A DNA stretch of 64,000 bases. Origin: Sabethes cyaneus. Taxonomy: Eukaryota > Arthropoda > Insecta > Diptera > Culicidae. The stretch is taken from NCBI RefSeq assembly GCF_943734655.1, contig NC_071353.1, positions 81,188,409 through 81,252,408 on the forward strand, read 5' to 3'. The notes beneath the pieces are model-generated. The model ran no database searches and had not been told where the DNA came from. It was given only the letters and a program-made list of their open reading frames with translations. Each line of letters opens with the position of its first letter. The first letter of the stretch is position 1. Positions 31,543 to 43,470 of the stretch are shown here, in pieces. The position numbers and the translations under genes were made by a program.

Positions 31543-31817
31543 TTCCTATCAATTTTCAGCGCTGAAGCCTACGCAATAATCAAAGCGATAGAAATATGCT
31601 CATCAAATCTAAACGTCATATTTAGCGACTCCAAAAGTGTACTGGAAGCGGTCGCGAACTACAACTACTACCATCCGTGGATAATACAAATAAAAGAAAA
31701 ATTAATCGAAAAACAGTGAAACACAGAGCTCTGTTGGGTACCTGCACAAATAAATATCCCCGGTAATGAAAGAGCTGAGCTACTATCAAAGGAAGGCGCC
31801 ACGAAAAAACAACCGGT
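31543..31817 (+). pseudogene. I-like LINE RNase H domain, 5' part
   Basis: The open frame reads FSAEAYAIIKAIE (catalytic Glu block), IFSDSKSVLEAV (catalytic Asp block), WIIQIKEKLIEK, a stop, then CWVPAQINIPGNERAELL (usual block W-V-P-x-H-x-x-I-x-G-N-E-x-A-D). The conserved His is Gln and the final Asp is Glu, so the enzyme is dead as well as interrupted. The frame is cut at the TTAA at 31818 and continues in sense at 38398. RNase H next to a CCHC-like C-terminus is typical of I-, R1- and Loa-type LINEs. Confidence 0.8.
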
Positions 31818-33490
31818 TTAACCGTTATGTGTTCGACAAAAAATCAGAGGGGTTGTGTACAAGACACGACCGCATATATAAGTGACGCAGGACTACGCAA
31901 GTCTCTTTGTAGTAATAGTAGCATGTATCCATGCTTGTAATCATTCGATTTTTCATGTATACATGCTATATGCAACATATATACATGCTACATGCGTTGT
32001 ATGTAACATTTATCAAAGTAGTAACATTGGATACGTTCAATCCTCAAAAGATTTCAGAGTTATTTCTATGTGCATTTGGAAACAATTTAACAAAATCAAG
32101 AACACAAACTCTTGCTTTCCTGCTACTTTACAGAAATCAAAGATTGTTTTTATTACCCATGGTTCCCCACGTTGAAGGGATTTTACCAGTTCAATCCTAT
32201 TTTATCAACAGCACATCTTTTCACTACACTTCTAATGCGGCAAACATGCGTTTTCATACAGAGTCATATTCGCGTTGACGGCATTAAACGATCTCTTGCA
32301 CACTCATAGAAATGCCCGTATGTACGTGTGGGTGAAAATCTACCAAAATGTTTCGATCTCTTGTGCTCTTTAAGAAATTCCTATTCCGCTTCACCCCTAC
32401 AGTAAACTTTTGGAGGTGGCAGTAGCTTACGTTCGTCAACGCGAATTGTAACCGAACACTACTGCTGTAGCACATTTTTCCAACACAGATATCAAATTCG
32501 CCTAGGTTTAATCGTCTCGCAGTAAAGAATTTGCGATCTGTTGTGACAACGAACTTGTGTCGTTTTTTCTGGCACACTTCCCTAACACAGACATCAAATT
32601 AGACTAGGTTTAATCGCGTTCGTAAGAAACCTGTTGGCACGAGGGGGTTTTGTCACTCTTTCTGGCGTACTTCCCAAGCAAGGACATCAAAATGGTCTAA
32701 GTTTAACCGCGGTGTTAAGAAATCTTGTTGAAATGAGGAGACTTTGTCACTTGTTTTGGCTTACTTCCCAAGCACAGATATCAAATTGGTATAGGTTTAG
32801 ATCATCCTAAAGAATCTTCCAACCAATCACGAAGCGAGAATTCTGGTAAAACATAGGTTCATTATTTTCAATTTTTCAATAGTTTAACATCAAGAATCCA
32901 TACTTTTCTTCATTTGGGCCAATTCTTAGAAGATTTTCCAATCGATCGGTGTAAGAATATTGAAAATCGATCGGAAAACCGCTGAGCTATTAGCGCTCAA
33001 AACCTTTCATTTTTCGTGACGCTCCCATTTTTCGATTTTTTGGAATGACACCCTATCTCAAAACTTGCCGTAAGACGTAGTCCTACGTCAAAAACACCTC
33101 TAAGTGCTCGACAAGGGTACCCGGGTACCCACAAATTGAAACGCTTGTAACTTTGGTAATTTTTGACCGATTCGGACACTTTTACCACCAAAAGATTCAG
33201 GAACTTATCCACTTCTAGTGTGGTTATAACAAAGCCGGAAGTGGTTCATCTGGTTCCCGGAAATCCGGCAGTCCGAGGATGTGTTCCGGAATTAAAGCAC
33301 TTTTTATATTTTTGGATGTAATTATAGTAATATGGGTGTCCAAAGTTCTTCCAATTACTCCGAAAGGTCATTCTTCATTGTTTTAAAACAATACAGTGAA
33401 ATATCCTCGGAATGGCCATTCTGCGACAAGTTCCCGTGGGACCTCCTGTGGCCATAAAACTGTTTGGTTTGCAACACTGGCAATATGGGT
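31818..33490. repeat. TTAA element relative, hosting a nested repeat
   Basis: It begins TTAACCGTTATGTGTTCGAC, the same end as 163-1363 and 14193-15394. The rest of that family resumes at about 33087 ('aaaaacacctctaagtgc', 'gggtacccgggtaccc', then 'gaaatccggcagtccg' and 'aatatgggtgtccaaag'). The piece in between is a nested repeat. The far TTAA end was not found, so the element is probably truncated. Confidence 0.65.
31844..33086 (+). repeat. Nested repeat with ends gacgcaggactacg / cgtagtcctacgtca
   Basis: The left part has 'aaatcagaggggttgtgt' and GTGACGCAGGACTACGC (about 31882). The right end is the inverse TGACGTAGGACTACG (33086). Between them are the segment shared with 6408-6711 and, at 32470-32830, three to four diverged tandem units of about 100 bp ('ttcccaagca...acatcaaa...aggtttaa'). 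Related pieces lie at 6712-7437 and 34734-35290. No coding region. Confidence 0.72.
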
Positions 33491-33989
33491 GTCTAAATTC
33501 ATAAAATTACTCCAGAACAAAAGTTTTACAGCTCCTAAACAAGCAAAGATAGAGGTATACTACATTCGGCAAAGTTGTGTATTTTTACTATTTGTACAAC
33601 TTTATGAAACCTGAAAAAATCATACAACTACTACAAAAAAATCTAAAATAGAAAAACTGGTTTTGAAGATTCACATATAAGAAATAGGACTTTTCTATCT
33701 TCGCTGAAAAGATAGAAGGTTACGGTTTTCAGCAAAATTTCTTGTAATAATATGCTCTAAAACTTTGCAGAACTCATCAATGTGTTATATTGAAGTCGCA
33801 GAAAAATAAATTTTTTATTTCACTTTTAGGGGGATTATTCAAAATTTGAATTTCACCATACGATAGAACTTTTAATTTTAATAAACTCTCCCAAAGGTTC
33901 CATAAACCCAAAACCAAGTTTTCCCACTCAAAACTCTAATGCGCACACTCCAAACTAATTTCCTCATGGTGCACTGATTGGAACAACAG
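33491..33989. other. AT-rich stretch, nothing recognised
   Basis: Contains a short 'cttttagggggattattcaaa' segment similar to 19465-19490. No gene is supported. Confidence 0.35.
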
Positions 33990-34733
33990 TAGGGTAATTG
34001 ATCTTGAATGGACCTATTTAGCGCTTTTTAACACCACCACTCGCACTCCTGCTCAATTTACTCGTCATTTATAAATAATATGTGGTGATGTTACTATTTG
34101 TTGGAAAGTACCACATTTTTTCTACATTATCAGTACTTTAAAAATATATAATTGATGAAACTTTTATTAAATATATCGTTTTTTGCCAAAGCCTTTTTTT
34201 GATCTTGAATGGACCCAACATGATCTTGAATTGGACCTATTTTTGATTTTGAAATGGACCTAAATTTGGATTGTCATAGTTTCTTCCATGTAAATGAACA
34301 AAATAATAACAAAGAATTTTTTTTTAATAGTACAACTATACTACTGTTATTTATTAATAGGACACAAGGTTGAACAGCTTTTACCTTTCTTATACTCTGT
34401 TAGAAAGGTATGAAAGTCGGTTGAAAAATTTGAAATCAGTCACAGTCGCCGAGGGTCTTGTTTTTATGTCAGCCCAACAATTGAACAATGTTTCAGTGAC
34501 TTGATATGCGTTATGTATGTATCTGTGTGTGACATTTGTATATTGGGAATTTATTATTATTTGTTGTTCAGATATGGTTGAAACGATTTCTACGTCATAA
34601 AAAATTATGTCAAAAATTTAAACCATTCATTAAAAATATGTAATATAACTTGTATTAAACGTAGTTTATCAAGTACAGTGGGGTTCGAGTTTTTATTTAG
34701 TGACTACATATTTCGAAAGGTCAGACTTTTACT

Positions 34734-35290
34734 GACGTAGGACTACATCTTACTGCAAAGTATCTAAAGGTTTGCGACAGCCCCTGTCGAACATTTTGAA
34801 TATAAAACCGTTGCAATCGTGAAAAATTCGTTAATTAGTGGTAATTATTCAATTTTTGACACATTTATATGCAATTTTTTAGGTTAAAAAATGGTCTAGA
34901 TTTTGCCACGGTTTCGATTGTGGAAACATAGGCGACACGCATTTGTTGTCAAATTCGAAATCATACTGTAAATGGTGCTTGAAAAAATTAGACTTGGTAA
35001 TTCTACTAGGTTTAAAGGTAAGGTTAGATACTAGGTTTTAATTTTAAATGATAGTCGATGAAGAACTGTACCAGATAGAAAATAGGTGAACCTTCCTATT
35101 TTATATCTGGTACAGTTGAATATTTTAGATCTCAGGGTCACTCAATTTCGGTGGGCAAGGAGGTATTAATTTTGTCACAAGTCAGAGGGGGGAGGTGGTT
35201 AAAGAAAACTTTACATCCTCCAAGAAAAAAATCAGAGGGGTTGTGTATAAGATACGATCACGGATGACGTAGTACAACGTTAGTCCGGTT
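34734..35290. repeat. Small copy of the TGACGTAGGACTACG family
   Basis: 'tgacgtaggactacatctta' at 34734 and 'aaaaaaatcagaggggttgt' followed by 'ggatgacgtagtacaacg' at about 35224-35290 are recognisable ends. The interior is unlike the longer copies. A poly(C) run of about 18 follows at 35428-35444. Confidence 0.55.
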
Positions 35291-36000
35291 GCATGATTTT
35301 GAATATTTTACTAAACTGATTTTTAATCTATCTGTCAATCGATCGACCAAAAGGTGATGTGAAGTCATCCTGCTTACTTATCGCGGAGTATCAGGCCTTT
35401 GCAAAATATTTTTTAAGTTTTTGTCACCCCCCCCCCCCCCCCCTTTGGAAATTGGCTTGAAAAATCGGGGGGCTAAAAAAAATTTGGAGGATATGAGTGT
35501 AAATTCAATTGTCCGTGGGCTCTACAGCCTGAAAAACACGAAAAATGAGTGTACCTAACACTTCTAGCACGAAACAGAAATGGAAATTCGAATTCGGAGT
35601 TTCCGAAAATCGTCCAAAAAAAATTCTCTCGTTTTTGTCTTCTTTTCGTACATTTTTGCATGGAAAATAATAACGTATATATTAAAAGCAAGAACAGATT
35701 TGGTTTTCACGCTTAAACTTTAAATAAAAATGCTTAAAACCCATGTTTTTTGCTCGATTAAAAAATTTACTTTGTTCCTCCCCCCCTTCAGTGTCCCAAC
35801 ACCGGAAGGACAAAAACTTTATAAAATATTTGTAATGGCCTAATTTTACTTTATTCTGAGCCTCATAATTATTTTAACTAAACTATTTAGAAAATTATAA
35901 AATACAATATTATTTTTTTAGGCATATCCAGTTCGAAAATGGTCCAGATATTGATCCAAATTTTATATTTTTTGCACCAAATCATTATCCAGGCCTTTAC

Positions 36001-36240
36001 CTAATTTCTAAATCCTCCATTGACGCACAGATGATTTTATTGCCAAACCGGGTAATTTTGTAGGACGGTTGGGCATCACAAAGTTTCACGAGGGTGAGGA
36101 AGTTGGCGTTCTTAACCATCAGAAGTGGCTGCTTCTTTTTACTCAGACGAGTCTGATTTTGTGACTACAGGATCCGGTTGAATTTTATTGGCCTTAGGGT
36201 TTTCGGTCAGCGCGCTAAAGGTGTTTTGAAGCTTTGGTAT
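36001..36240 (-). pseudogene. LINE ORF1 (gag-like) fragment
   Basis: The minus strand reads KIQPDPVVTKSDSSE, then in an adjacent frame QPLLMVKNANFLTLVKL, YKITRFGNKIICASMEDL and a stop near 36003. The pattern P-x-x-V-x-N-x-N-F-x-x-L followed by K-I-T-x-x-G-x-K-I resembles the region before the zinc knuckles of Jockey-type ORF1 proteins. It is short, frameshifted and enclosed in the 33990-38397 element. Confidence 0.45.
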
Positions 36241-36814
36241 ATGCTTGATTAACGTGTTTAAACTATTTCTCATCTGAGTTTTGTCAAAACTTAAACTTAC
36301 AGCAAAACTTTTTGCTGTATTTATATGGAAAATACAGGACGTTATTTGTCCAAAATTTTGATTCCAACCATTTTTACGATGTTGCCCGTAGATAGTTAAG
36401 CAGGGATAACCACTTTAAATAGAGTTTGGAATATTAGCTTCGTAACTCAATTCGAAGTTCCAATATTAGAGTTTCTTATACAATAAAGCTATATATAAAT
36501 CTTCAGAATTGTATTCTCAAATAACTTGTTTCATTCTTCTGAGCATTATTTTTAATGATACAAGAATTGTCCCGTTTAGCATAATTTGGGATTTTTTTTA
36601 CATAAGGCGAACAAATTGGGAAAATTTTACTCCACTTATATAGATTACTTATATAGATTATATAGATTACACTTTTGCTTCGTGCTAAAACAAATACGTA
36701 AAATCCAATTGAAAATTTTAAGTGTAACAGGTTTTGTGCTAAATGCCAATGCTAGCTTAGCTTAGACTGATAACAGGTTTTGTGCTAAATGCCAATGACG
36801 CAAAAATAGCTCTT

Positions 36815-37547
36815 TTTTAAGGGACATAGTACCTTTTACACCATATTTTTTGCCTAATTTCAAATATTTTTTCTCGATAACGCGAAAGGCAAATTGGATC
36901 GGGTTGTTTGCATTCGAAACATTGCATTTTATACTAATATTTGCAATTTTGTTTTCATAAGGGAACCTCTTCCCCTTGCCCCTACGGCTCCTTGAAAATA
37001 GTCGTTCAAAAAAACCATGAATTGCGGTACCATGGATTGGCGCTGGGGGCTTATCCGAATTGAAAAATTCCAAAACGACATGAAAGAACATTTAATTATC
37101 TCGTGTTTGATCCATCCTGTTTTAGAATCCGAACACATAACAAAATGGCGGACATTGATACATAAAAGTATGGTTTTTAAGCGAAAAAATTGACTTTAAA
37201 CATTTCTAAAAAATACAAAAATTACAATATCAAGAAAAGGATGGGTCAAACACTAGATAATTTTGTTGGCTTTCAAACAAAAAAAGAATCATAAGAATTG
37301 CTTGAGCCGTTCTTGAGATATTTATGGTTCCGACTTTCAAAACCTGGTTTCGAGAAAAACGACGTACAAGTTTTTACTCGTTGTTTAATCGCTCCAGACA
37401 TGCGCGGTACAAATAGCTGTAACTTTGCAAATATTTGGAATTCATTCAAACGACTTCAAACACATATGGTCAAAATGTTAATCTTTTGAAATAATCAATC
37501 AAAAAATTTAGGTTTTAAAAAATTGAAAAGGTACTATGCCCCCTTAA
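36815..37547. mobile_element. TTAA-flanked MITE, TIR GGGACATAGTACCTTTT
   Basis: TTAAGGGACATAGTACC at the left pairs with the inverse of TTAAGGGGGCATAGTACC at the right, and TTAA is present at both borders. It is 733 bp. The interior 37030-37330 is shared with the fragment at 25410-25790. No coding frame of interest. Confidence 0.75.
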
Positions 37548-38397
37548 CAGAAGGCAGTTAGTATCCCTCTTATCTTTTGATCCATCTTATCTTTTAATCA
37601 ATGATGGTTAAAATTTTTGTATAATACTGAGAATAAATTAAGTTTATATTGTTTTAAGCATAAAATGACATATGTTAGCTAACTAATTAGGAAGACTTTT
37701 TAGTTTCAAAACTAGAGGCTACAATGTACAAACACTATGAAGCAACTACGAAAAAGGATGAGTGATAGTTAGTTTTATCAATATAATTAAGTTTTTATTT
37801 AGGCTATAAATCAAGCCTACTTTCAATATCCCGTGCTTATAGATTATTTATAAACGGAGATATTATAGTGACAACAAGCAGTTTTATGGAATATACAACG
37901 GCGTGTTCGTTAGTAGTAGGCAATGATAGCTACCGCCAGTGATGTCTCGGAGCGCAAAACTAGGTCCATTCTAAAATCAATACTAGGTCCATTCAAGATC
38001 AAAAAAGGGGGTTAACATTTTTAAGGAATTTGAAGATTTTACTTGTTTTACTGAACTTTTAAATTACTAAATTGAAATTACACATATTTTAGCATCATTT
38101 TAAGAGTATTGTTTTATTTCAAACCAGAAGGGTTCCGGGTAGTAACAGTTTGAAAATACTCTATGGTGACTGCCAAAACGCTGAAAAACAGCTACTTTTA
38201 AATACGCGGCAATAAAGTGGTTTTGGATATAATTTTAATTTAATTTTAGTATATTTACGTTCAGAAATGATTAAAGATAAACATAAAAGCTAAATATAGT
38301 ACAAAGACTTGATAATTATATCCTAAAATTCTTATTTAAAAATAGGTCCATTCAAGATCAGAATTCGACTAGGTCCATTTCAAAATCATTTACCCTA

Positions 38398-38845
38398 CAA
38401 GCAAGCTTAGACACATTAAAAATACACCCTTCGAATGGAACTCCTCATATTCTAACGACAGATACTTCAATCGAGTCATAACCAGACTAAGAATTGGTCA
38501 CACCAGATTAACACACGGGCATTTTGTTAAGAGAGAAGATCCCGCGACCTGTGAAACCTGCGGTGTACTCATATCAGTGAAACATATTCTGATTGAATGT
38601 CAAAAATATGATGCAGCAAGGCAGAACAATCACCTGGATGCCTCTCTTGAAAAAGTTTTGGGTGACGACACTAACCAGCTTAGCAATTTAGTCAAATTCT
38701 TAAAAGATACTAACCTACACAAGGAAATTTAAAAATTATTTATAAGCTCTTATTAGTAAGCTATATTTTTTCTCTCGCACCGACCTGAATGACCAAAAGT
38801 TTAAAGGGTCGTAAATAAAAATAAACTAACAAACAAACATAAAGT
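38398..38845 (+). pseudogene. I-like LINE C-terminus and 3' end
   Basis: The frame continues the RNase H relic: RVITRLRIGHTRLTHGHF, CETCGVLISVKHILIECQKY (a C-x2-C...H...C knuckle seen at the C-terminus of RNase H-bearing LINEs), LVKFLKDTNLHKEI and a TAA at 38730-38732. A 3' UTR with 'aaataaaaataaac' and a 'caaacaaaca' tail to about 38845 marks the insertion end. It was joined to 31543-31817 before the 6.6-kb block arrived. Confidence 0.8.
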
Positions 38846-39271
38846 TCATTTACTGGGCACATGGAAAAAATCTATGTGTGAAACACATAGAAACTATGCG
38901 AAAAGTTTTCTCAGTGTATGATACTCACCCAAGTCTATTTGTTTTAACTTCCACTTTTTGAATTGGTTTACATGTATCCGTTTTTCCATCTTTGTTAGTT
39001 TTGGCTAAAAGTAAAATGACAAAAGTGAATATAATTCTACAAGATGTAGTATCTGCACTGCATATCTGCACAACTTCAAAGTATCTGATATTTCTGGTAA
39101 TAAAACAGATACTGTCAGTCAAAAAAATATCCGATGTCATACACAGCGTGTGGGGGTGCATGGCAAGCACTGAGGTAGCAAATTTGTATGTTTTTGGACA
39201 GAATATAGTGACATTTTTGATAATTTCAACTACTCACAGTTACGGTCATATGAATCTCACTGGTAGTACCT
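38846..39271. other. AT-rich stretch, nothing recognised
   Basis: No coding or repeat feature that I can support. Short ORFs on both strands overlap. Confidence 0.35.
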
Positions 39272-39460
39272 ACACACTTAAAAAAAGTACCGAGCTCGGT
39301 AAATTATCGTAAATTTTACCGAACTCTGAGCAGCAGAACGTTTGGTAAAAATTTTTTATGATGCCAAACATTACTAATGATCCGTAAACGTCGATTGGCA
39401 CCATCGAATTTTACCGAACGTTCGGCTGCTCAGAGTTCGGTAAAAAAATTTAGGCGTGTA
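39272..39460. repeat. 189-bp MITE, ends CACACTTAAAAAAAG
   Basis: Contains the paired blocks 'ttaccgaactctgagcagc' and 'gctgctcagagttcggtaa' around a centre with 'gatgccaaacattactaatg'. Nearly identical to 46896-47084. Confidence 0.82.
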
Positions 39461-39466
39461 AGGACC

Positions 39467-39553
39467 TACACACTTAATTTTTTTTTACGGTAATTTTAAT
39501 TTATTTTAATTTACGGTAATTTACCGAACTCGGTACTTTTTTTTAAGTGTGTA
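39467..39553. repeat. Internally deleted copy of the same MITE
   Basis: It starts CACACTTAATTTTTTTTTAC and ends 'ttttttttaagtgtgt', with the centre missing. It lies immediately after the full copy. Confidence 0.7.
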
Positions 39554-39844
39554 ACCTCAGATTGCAGTTCAGAGCTAAATGATGTAACAATATACCTAAC
39601 ATGTGTTTATGTACGTTGAAGTTAAGATGCAAGTTCAGGTGACAAGCTGATTAATTGGAAAGTCTTCAAATGAAATGTTGTATGGGTAAAGTTCATCCAC
39701 AATTATGGATTTCTTAAGCAGATGCATGAGTTAAAAAAATCAATTCCAGCACATACTATTGTTTAAAAGCAGTTTATAAATGTTTTTTATTTATTTAGTC
39801 GTCGAATCATAGTAGACCTTTTACATTAGTTATTATGCTAATAT

Positions 39845-40091
39845 CTTATACCGTTCTGATTCAAACTTAGAACAGTCTCAAACTTCGAACACTTCAGAAT
39901 AAAATGCTCTTAGTATCGGTAATATGATAAAATATTATGCTTATTGTATACCACCGTGTTCGTTAGAATATCCCCTGTACGGTATTATACAACAAGCATA
40001 ATATTTCAGCATATTGGCAATACTAAGAGCATTTTATTCTAAAGTGTTCGAAGTTTGAGATTGTTTTAAGTTTGAATCAAAACGGTACTAG
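39845..40091. repeat. Palindrome of about 250 bp
   Basis: The left arm (containing 'gaataaaatgctcttagta') is the near-perfect inverse of the right arm ('tactaagagcattttattct') across a spacer of about 25 bp, a strong hairpin. 39554-39844 shows nothing recognisable. Confidence 0.8.
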
Positions 40092-40144
40092 TAATATTTC
40101 TACAATACAATCTACAGATAAAATTGATTGAGATTTATTGATTA

Positions 40145-40303
40145 CTAGTTGACCCAACAAACTTCGAATTGCCACAAATTAACCTGTGTTGTACATAAAT
40201 CACGAATCTCGGATGATCTTTGTCACAATCTCAAGTTTTGCAAGTTTCTGAGGAGTTCAACCTTAGATGATTCATTTTGGCAGTTACGTAACTATGAAAG
40301 CAT
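40145..40303. repeat. Fragment of the minisatellite-associated repeat
   Basis: 'gttgacccaacaaacttcg', 'attgccacaaattaa' and 'tttgcaagtttctg' match the inverse of 62790-62935, the part of the same family that lies beyond its (TCTG)n tract. Confidence 0.72.
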
Positions 40304-40602
40304 CCCAGTTAACCAATAAGCATCACCAATGCTATTCAAGTGTAGGCCAATAAGCATTTAAGTCGCCTTAAATGCTACTTAAATGCTATTTTGGCAAAAT
40401 ATACAGCTACTTTACTGATAACCTTCTTATAGTGCTGACAATGCTAATTTACAGCTAATTACCGACACGAAGAATTTGAATACAATTTTGGATGCCTATT
40501 TACAACACCTATGCAGTCAAAAAGCTAATATACAACAACGTGCAGTATAAAATACCAGATATGCTGATTTGCTGCTTATGTTAATGCTTATTAGTTACCA
40601 GG
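40304..40602. mobile_element. MITE, TIR CCCAGTTAACCAATAAGCAT
   Basis: The left end CCCAGTTAACCAATAAGCAT pairs with the inverse of the right end ATGCTTATTAGTTACCAGG. It is about 299 bp and interrupts the repeat whose pieces lie at 40145-40303 and from 40603 on. No TSD was resolved. Confidence 0.65.
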
Positions 40603-41960
40603 AATGGGTAGTTTAATATACAAATTTGCAATTTTTCCTCACAGTAAAGTAGAAAACAACTCCCCTGTCCCCTCATTGCATAGCCAGAAAGCGGATAGTA
40701 ATATTCGTCATGATTGTACAACATTTTGCCGAATATCATTTTGTGAAAAACCTTAAGCGTAATGTACGATTTCAAGGAAAACTTCTTCGTGGAAAGTACC
40801 ATTTCGCGATCCTCTCCTTACTCGCTGTCGCTCGTTCCAGGAAACCCAGGTAGACCTAGGAAAACAAATAAAACTAGACAGTAGTGATTTCTGCGGGGAG
40901 TTACCTCCCCCAGTGGGCGGCCCTTCGGACGGTTTTTGTGGTTTTGTTATTGACTAATGTTTTATGGAAGAGTCTCGAATTTCTCGAGTTCGATTAGACC
41001 GAGTTTCGCAAAAATTTCTGTTTTATTTGTATGAGAGTCCATATCCCCCTACCACAGGGGTAAGAGGTCTCTAACTATCATAAAATAAATTCAAAACTCC
41101 AAAATCTCCCACATGCCAAATTTGGTTCAATTTGCTTGATTAATACTCAAATTATAAGGAAATTTGTATTTCATTTGTATGAGAGCCCACTCTCTTAAAA
41201 AGAAAATGGGTCATAACTCGCTTTCTAAAGAGGAGAGGAATCTCAATTCACCACAGAAAAAAATCTTGCTTCCAAAACCACTCACATGTCAAATTTGGTT
41301 CCACTTGATTGATTAATTCTCTAGTTATGAAGAAGTGCGTATTTCATTTATATAGGAGCCCCCTCCTGAAGTGGAGAGGGGTCCTAATTCACCATAGAAA
41401 ATATTCTTGCGTACAAAAACACCCACATGCTAAATTTTGTTCCATTTACTTGATTAATTCTAGAGTTATAAGGAAATTTGTATTTCGTTTATATGGGAGC
41501 CCCCCCCCCTCCTAAAAAGGTGAGGGGTCCTAATTCATCATAGAAAAAAATGGTTGCCACCAAAAACACCCACATGCCAAATTAGGTTCCATTTGCTTGA
41601 TTAGTTCTCGAATTATGAGGAAATTTGTATTTTATTTGTGTAGAAGCCCCCCGTCTTAAAGTGGAGATGGGTCCTTATTCATCATAGAAACAATTTTTGC
41701 CTCCAAAAACACCCACATGCCAAATGTTGTTCTATTTGCTTGATTAGTTTTCGAGTTATGCAGAAATTTGTGTTTCATTTGTATGGGAGCCCCCCCTCTT
41801 AGTGGGGGGATGGGTCTCTAACCATCACTAAAACCTTTCCGGGCCCCAAAAACCACTACATGCAAATTTTCACGCCGATTGATTCAGTAGTTTTTGATTC
41901 TAGAAGGAACATCCCGACAGACAGACAGACAGACAGGAATTCATTTTTATATATAAGATT
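40603..41960 (-). repeat. Minisatellite family member with (CAGA)n end
   Basis: A leader (40603-41030), then tandem units with 'ttgatta[a/g]ttct' at 41139, 41311, 41452, 41599 and 41742 (spacings 172, 141, 147 and 143 bp), then 'cgccgattgattcagtag', five units of 'caga' (41918-41938) and 'atttttatatataag'. The same order in inverse orientation occurs at 62200-64000. Confidence 0.85.
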
Positions 41961-42560
41961 TCATCCGACATAGGTTGTCCTAATGAATATTCAAATATGC
42001 CACCTTGAAATGCACAAATCACAGTTTCAAGGCGGCACAAAAACCCTGCATCTTTTCACAGAAGGTTATAAAGTAATAAAACTTATTGTAACGATGTACT
42101 ATTTTTATGTTTATTATTTATTATTTATTATTTATTACCTTAACGAGCTGAACTGGTCACTCTGTAGTCACCTAGATAAAAAGAGTTAACAACTACTTGT
42201 ACATGCCATGAAGTTGTAGGCATTGGGCTCGACTGCAAAGGGTCACAGAACAGAAGTGGAGGTCCGAAAGATTCGGCGATCAAAACTGATAACAGAGTCT
42301 TTTTTGTTTTTATTTTTCTTTGGGAAGGTTTTCGCATAAAAGCGAATAACAGCAGTTTTCACATGCTTTCGTGTGCATTCGTATGCGTTCGTGTGTTTTC
42401 GTGGAAAAAAGTGACTCGCTACCGCCAGGTTCGCTAGTTTCTGTAGAAAGTAGCATGTACGTGTTTGGATTTCTGCTTCCACTTCTGTTCAGTGAAAGAG
42501 TGGTTTATTCTAGAGTAGACAGTCGTGCAGTGCGGACGTGCTCGACGAGTTCGTGTAGAA
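41961..42560. other. Unassigned, possible LTR-like leader
   Basis: Contains an AT microsatellite (about 42108-42136) and several 'ttcgtgtg' repeats (42370-42400). After removal of the hAT MITE the downstream text reads 'acaatggcgacgaggaac', reminiscent of an LTR retrotransposon primer-binding region, but no LTR pair or gag frame is seen. Confidence 0.25.
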
Positions 42561-42877
42561 CAGTGGTGCCCAGACATAGGCGTGGTGCAAGCCAAATCAG
42601 GTAGCCCCATGAGTCCGCGGGCCGCAATGACCTCTGGCGATTTCTGCGCATAACAAAATGTAACATAGGCGGCAGCAAAAGCCGATTTTTAGGAATCACC
42701 ACAAGATTTTAACTGGAAAGCAATCAGATCTATAATATGCACGACTGATCTGAGTGACCATCTGTGTCACCAACAAAATTATTCATAAGTTCTCCATCCC
42801 TCAAACCAGTCCGTGGGCCGCACGAATCGTCACGAAGGGCCGCATGCGGCCCGCGGTCCGCAGTTTGGCCATCACTG
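42561..42877. mobile_element. hAT MITE, TIR CAGTGGTGCCCA, 8-bp TSD
   Basis: The left end CAGTGGTGCCCAGAC pairs with the inverse of the right end CAGTGATGGCCAAAC, flanked by GTGTAGAA at 42553-42560 and 42878-42885. Near the right end is a palindromic CG-rich block 'gggccgcatgcggccc'. It is 317 bp and non-coding. Confidence 0.88.
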
Positions 42878-43194
42878 GTGTAGAACGTTGTCTTTACAAT
42901 GGCGACGAGGAACAAAGTCGGTGAGAAAAAAATGTCACAAATAACCCATTTAATTTTGTTTAATTGGTTGATTTCGTGGTTTTAGCAAAGTGTGACTATA
43001 TTATATAAAAGTCTGCTAAACGCGTGGAAGAAAAATGGAATCAGTTCTTCTAGTCAGAAACAAAATGGGAGAAGAAATGAGTATCAGTTAAAAAAAGTAA
43101 ACGAAGGTTTCTTTATATGTATTGGTGATTATTACTGCTCTTAACATGAATGTGCAGGTAATTTTAAGCGAAGCTGATAATAGCTATATGGTGT

Positions 43195-43470
43195 TAAGCT
43201 ATGTTGCTTGTTAAAAATTAAATGTTGGTTAGCTACGTGCATAAATGTTAGTTAGCTACGTGCAAGTTGTAAGTTGGCTACGTGCAATCTAATGGTTGGC
43301 TACGTGCAAGTTGAAAGTTGGCCGGTGCCAGCTAAAAGTTTGCGACATGCAAGTCGAAAGTTAGCTAGGTGCAAGTTAGACGTTTGCTTCATGCAAATTA
43401 TTGCTAGATGCTTAGGTTCGTGCTAGTTGAAGGTTCGCTATAGCGAAGTTGTGTGCCAGGTATTGAAATT
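43195..43470. repeat. Degenerate short tandem repeats (about 25 bp)
   Basis: Repeats of the type 'gttggctacgtgcaagttg' recur about ten times with drift. The flanks 42886-43194 and 43471-44290 hold no gene that I recognise. Confidence 0.7.

Larger units (their letters stand above)
33990..38397. mobile_element. 4.4-kb element, TIR TAGGGTAATTGATCTTGAA
   Basis: The left end TAGGGTAATTGATCTTGAA-TGGACCTA pairs with the inverse of the right end (TAGGGTAAATGATTTTGAAA then TGGACCTA). The motif 'gatcttgaatggaccta' and variants recur at 34200-34265 on the left and, inverted, at 37965-38000 and 38340-38385 on the right. Its first bases match the 4286-5647 element, which suggests a common superfamily. 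Nested pieces lie at 34734-35290, 36001-36240 and 36815-37547. No transposase frame was found. Its right end abuts the LINE C-terminus. Confidence 0.78.

Noticed and set aside
42730..42915. CG-rich palindrome near 42840 as a regulatory site
   Set aside because: It lies in the subterminal part of a hAT MITE with a clear 8-bp TSD, which explains it.
43195..43470. CRISPR-like array of short repeats
   Set aside because: The repeats are degenerate and contiguous with no unique spacers, and the surroundings are eukaryotic.
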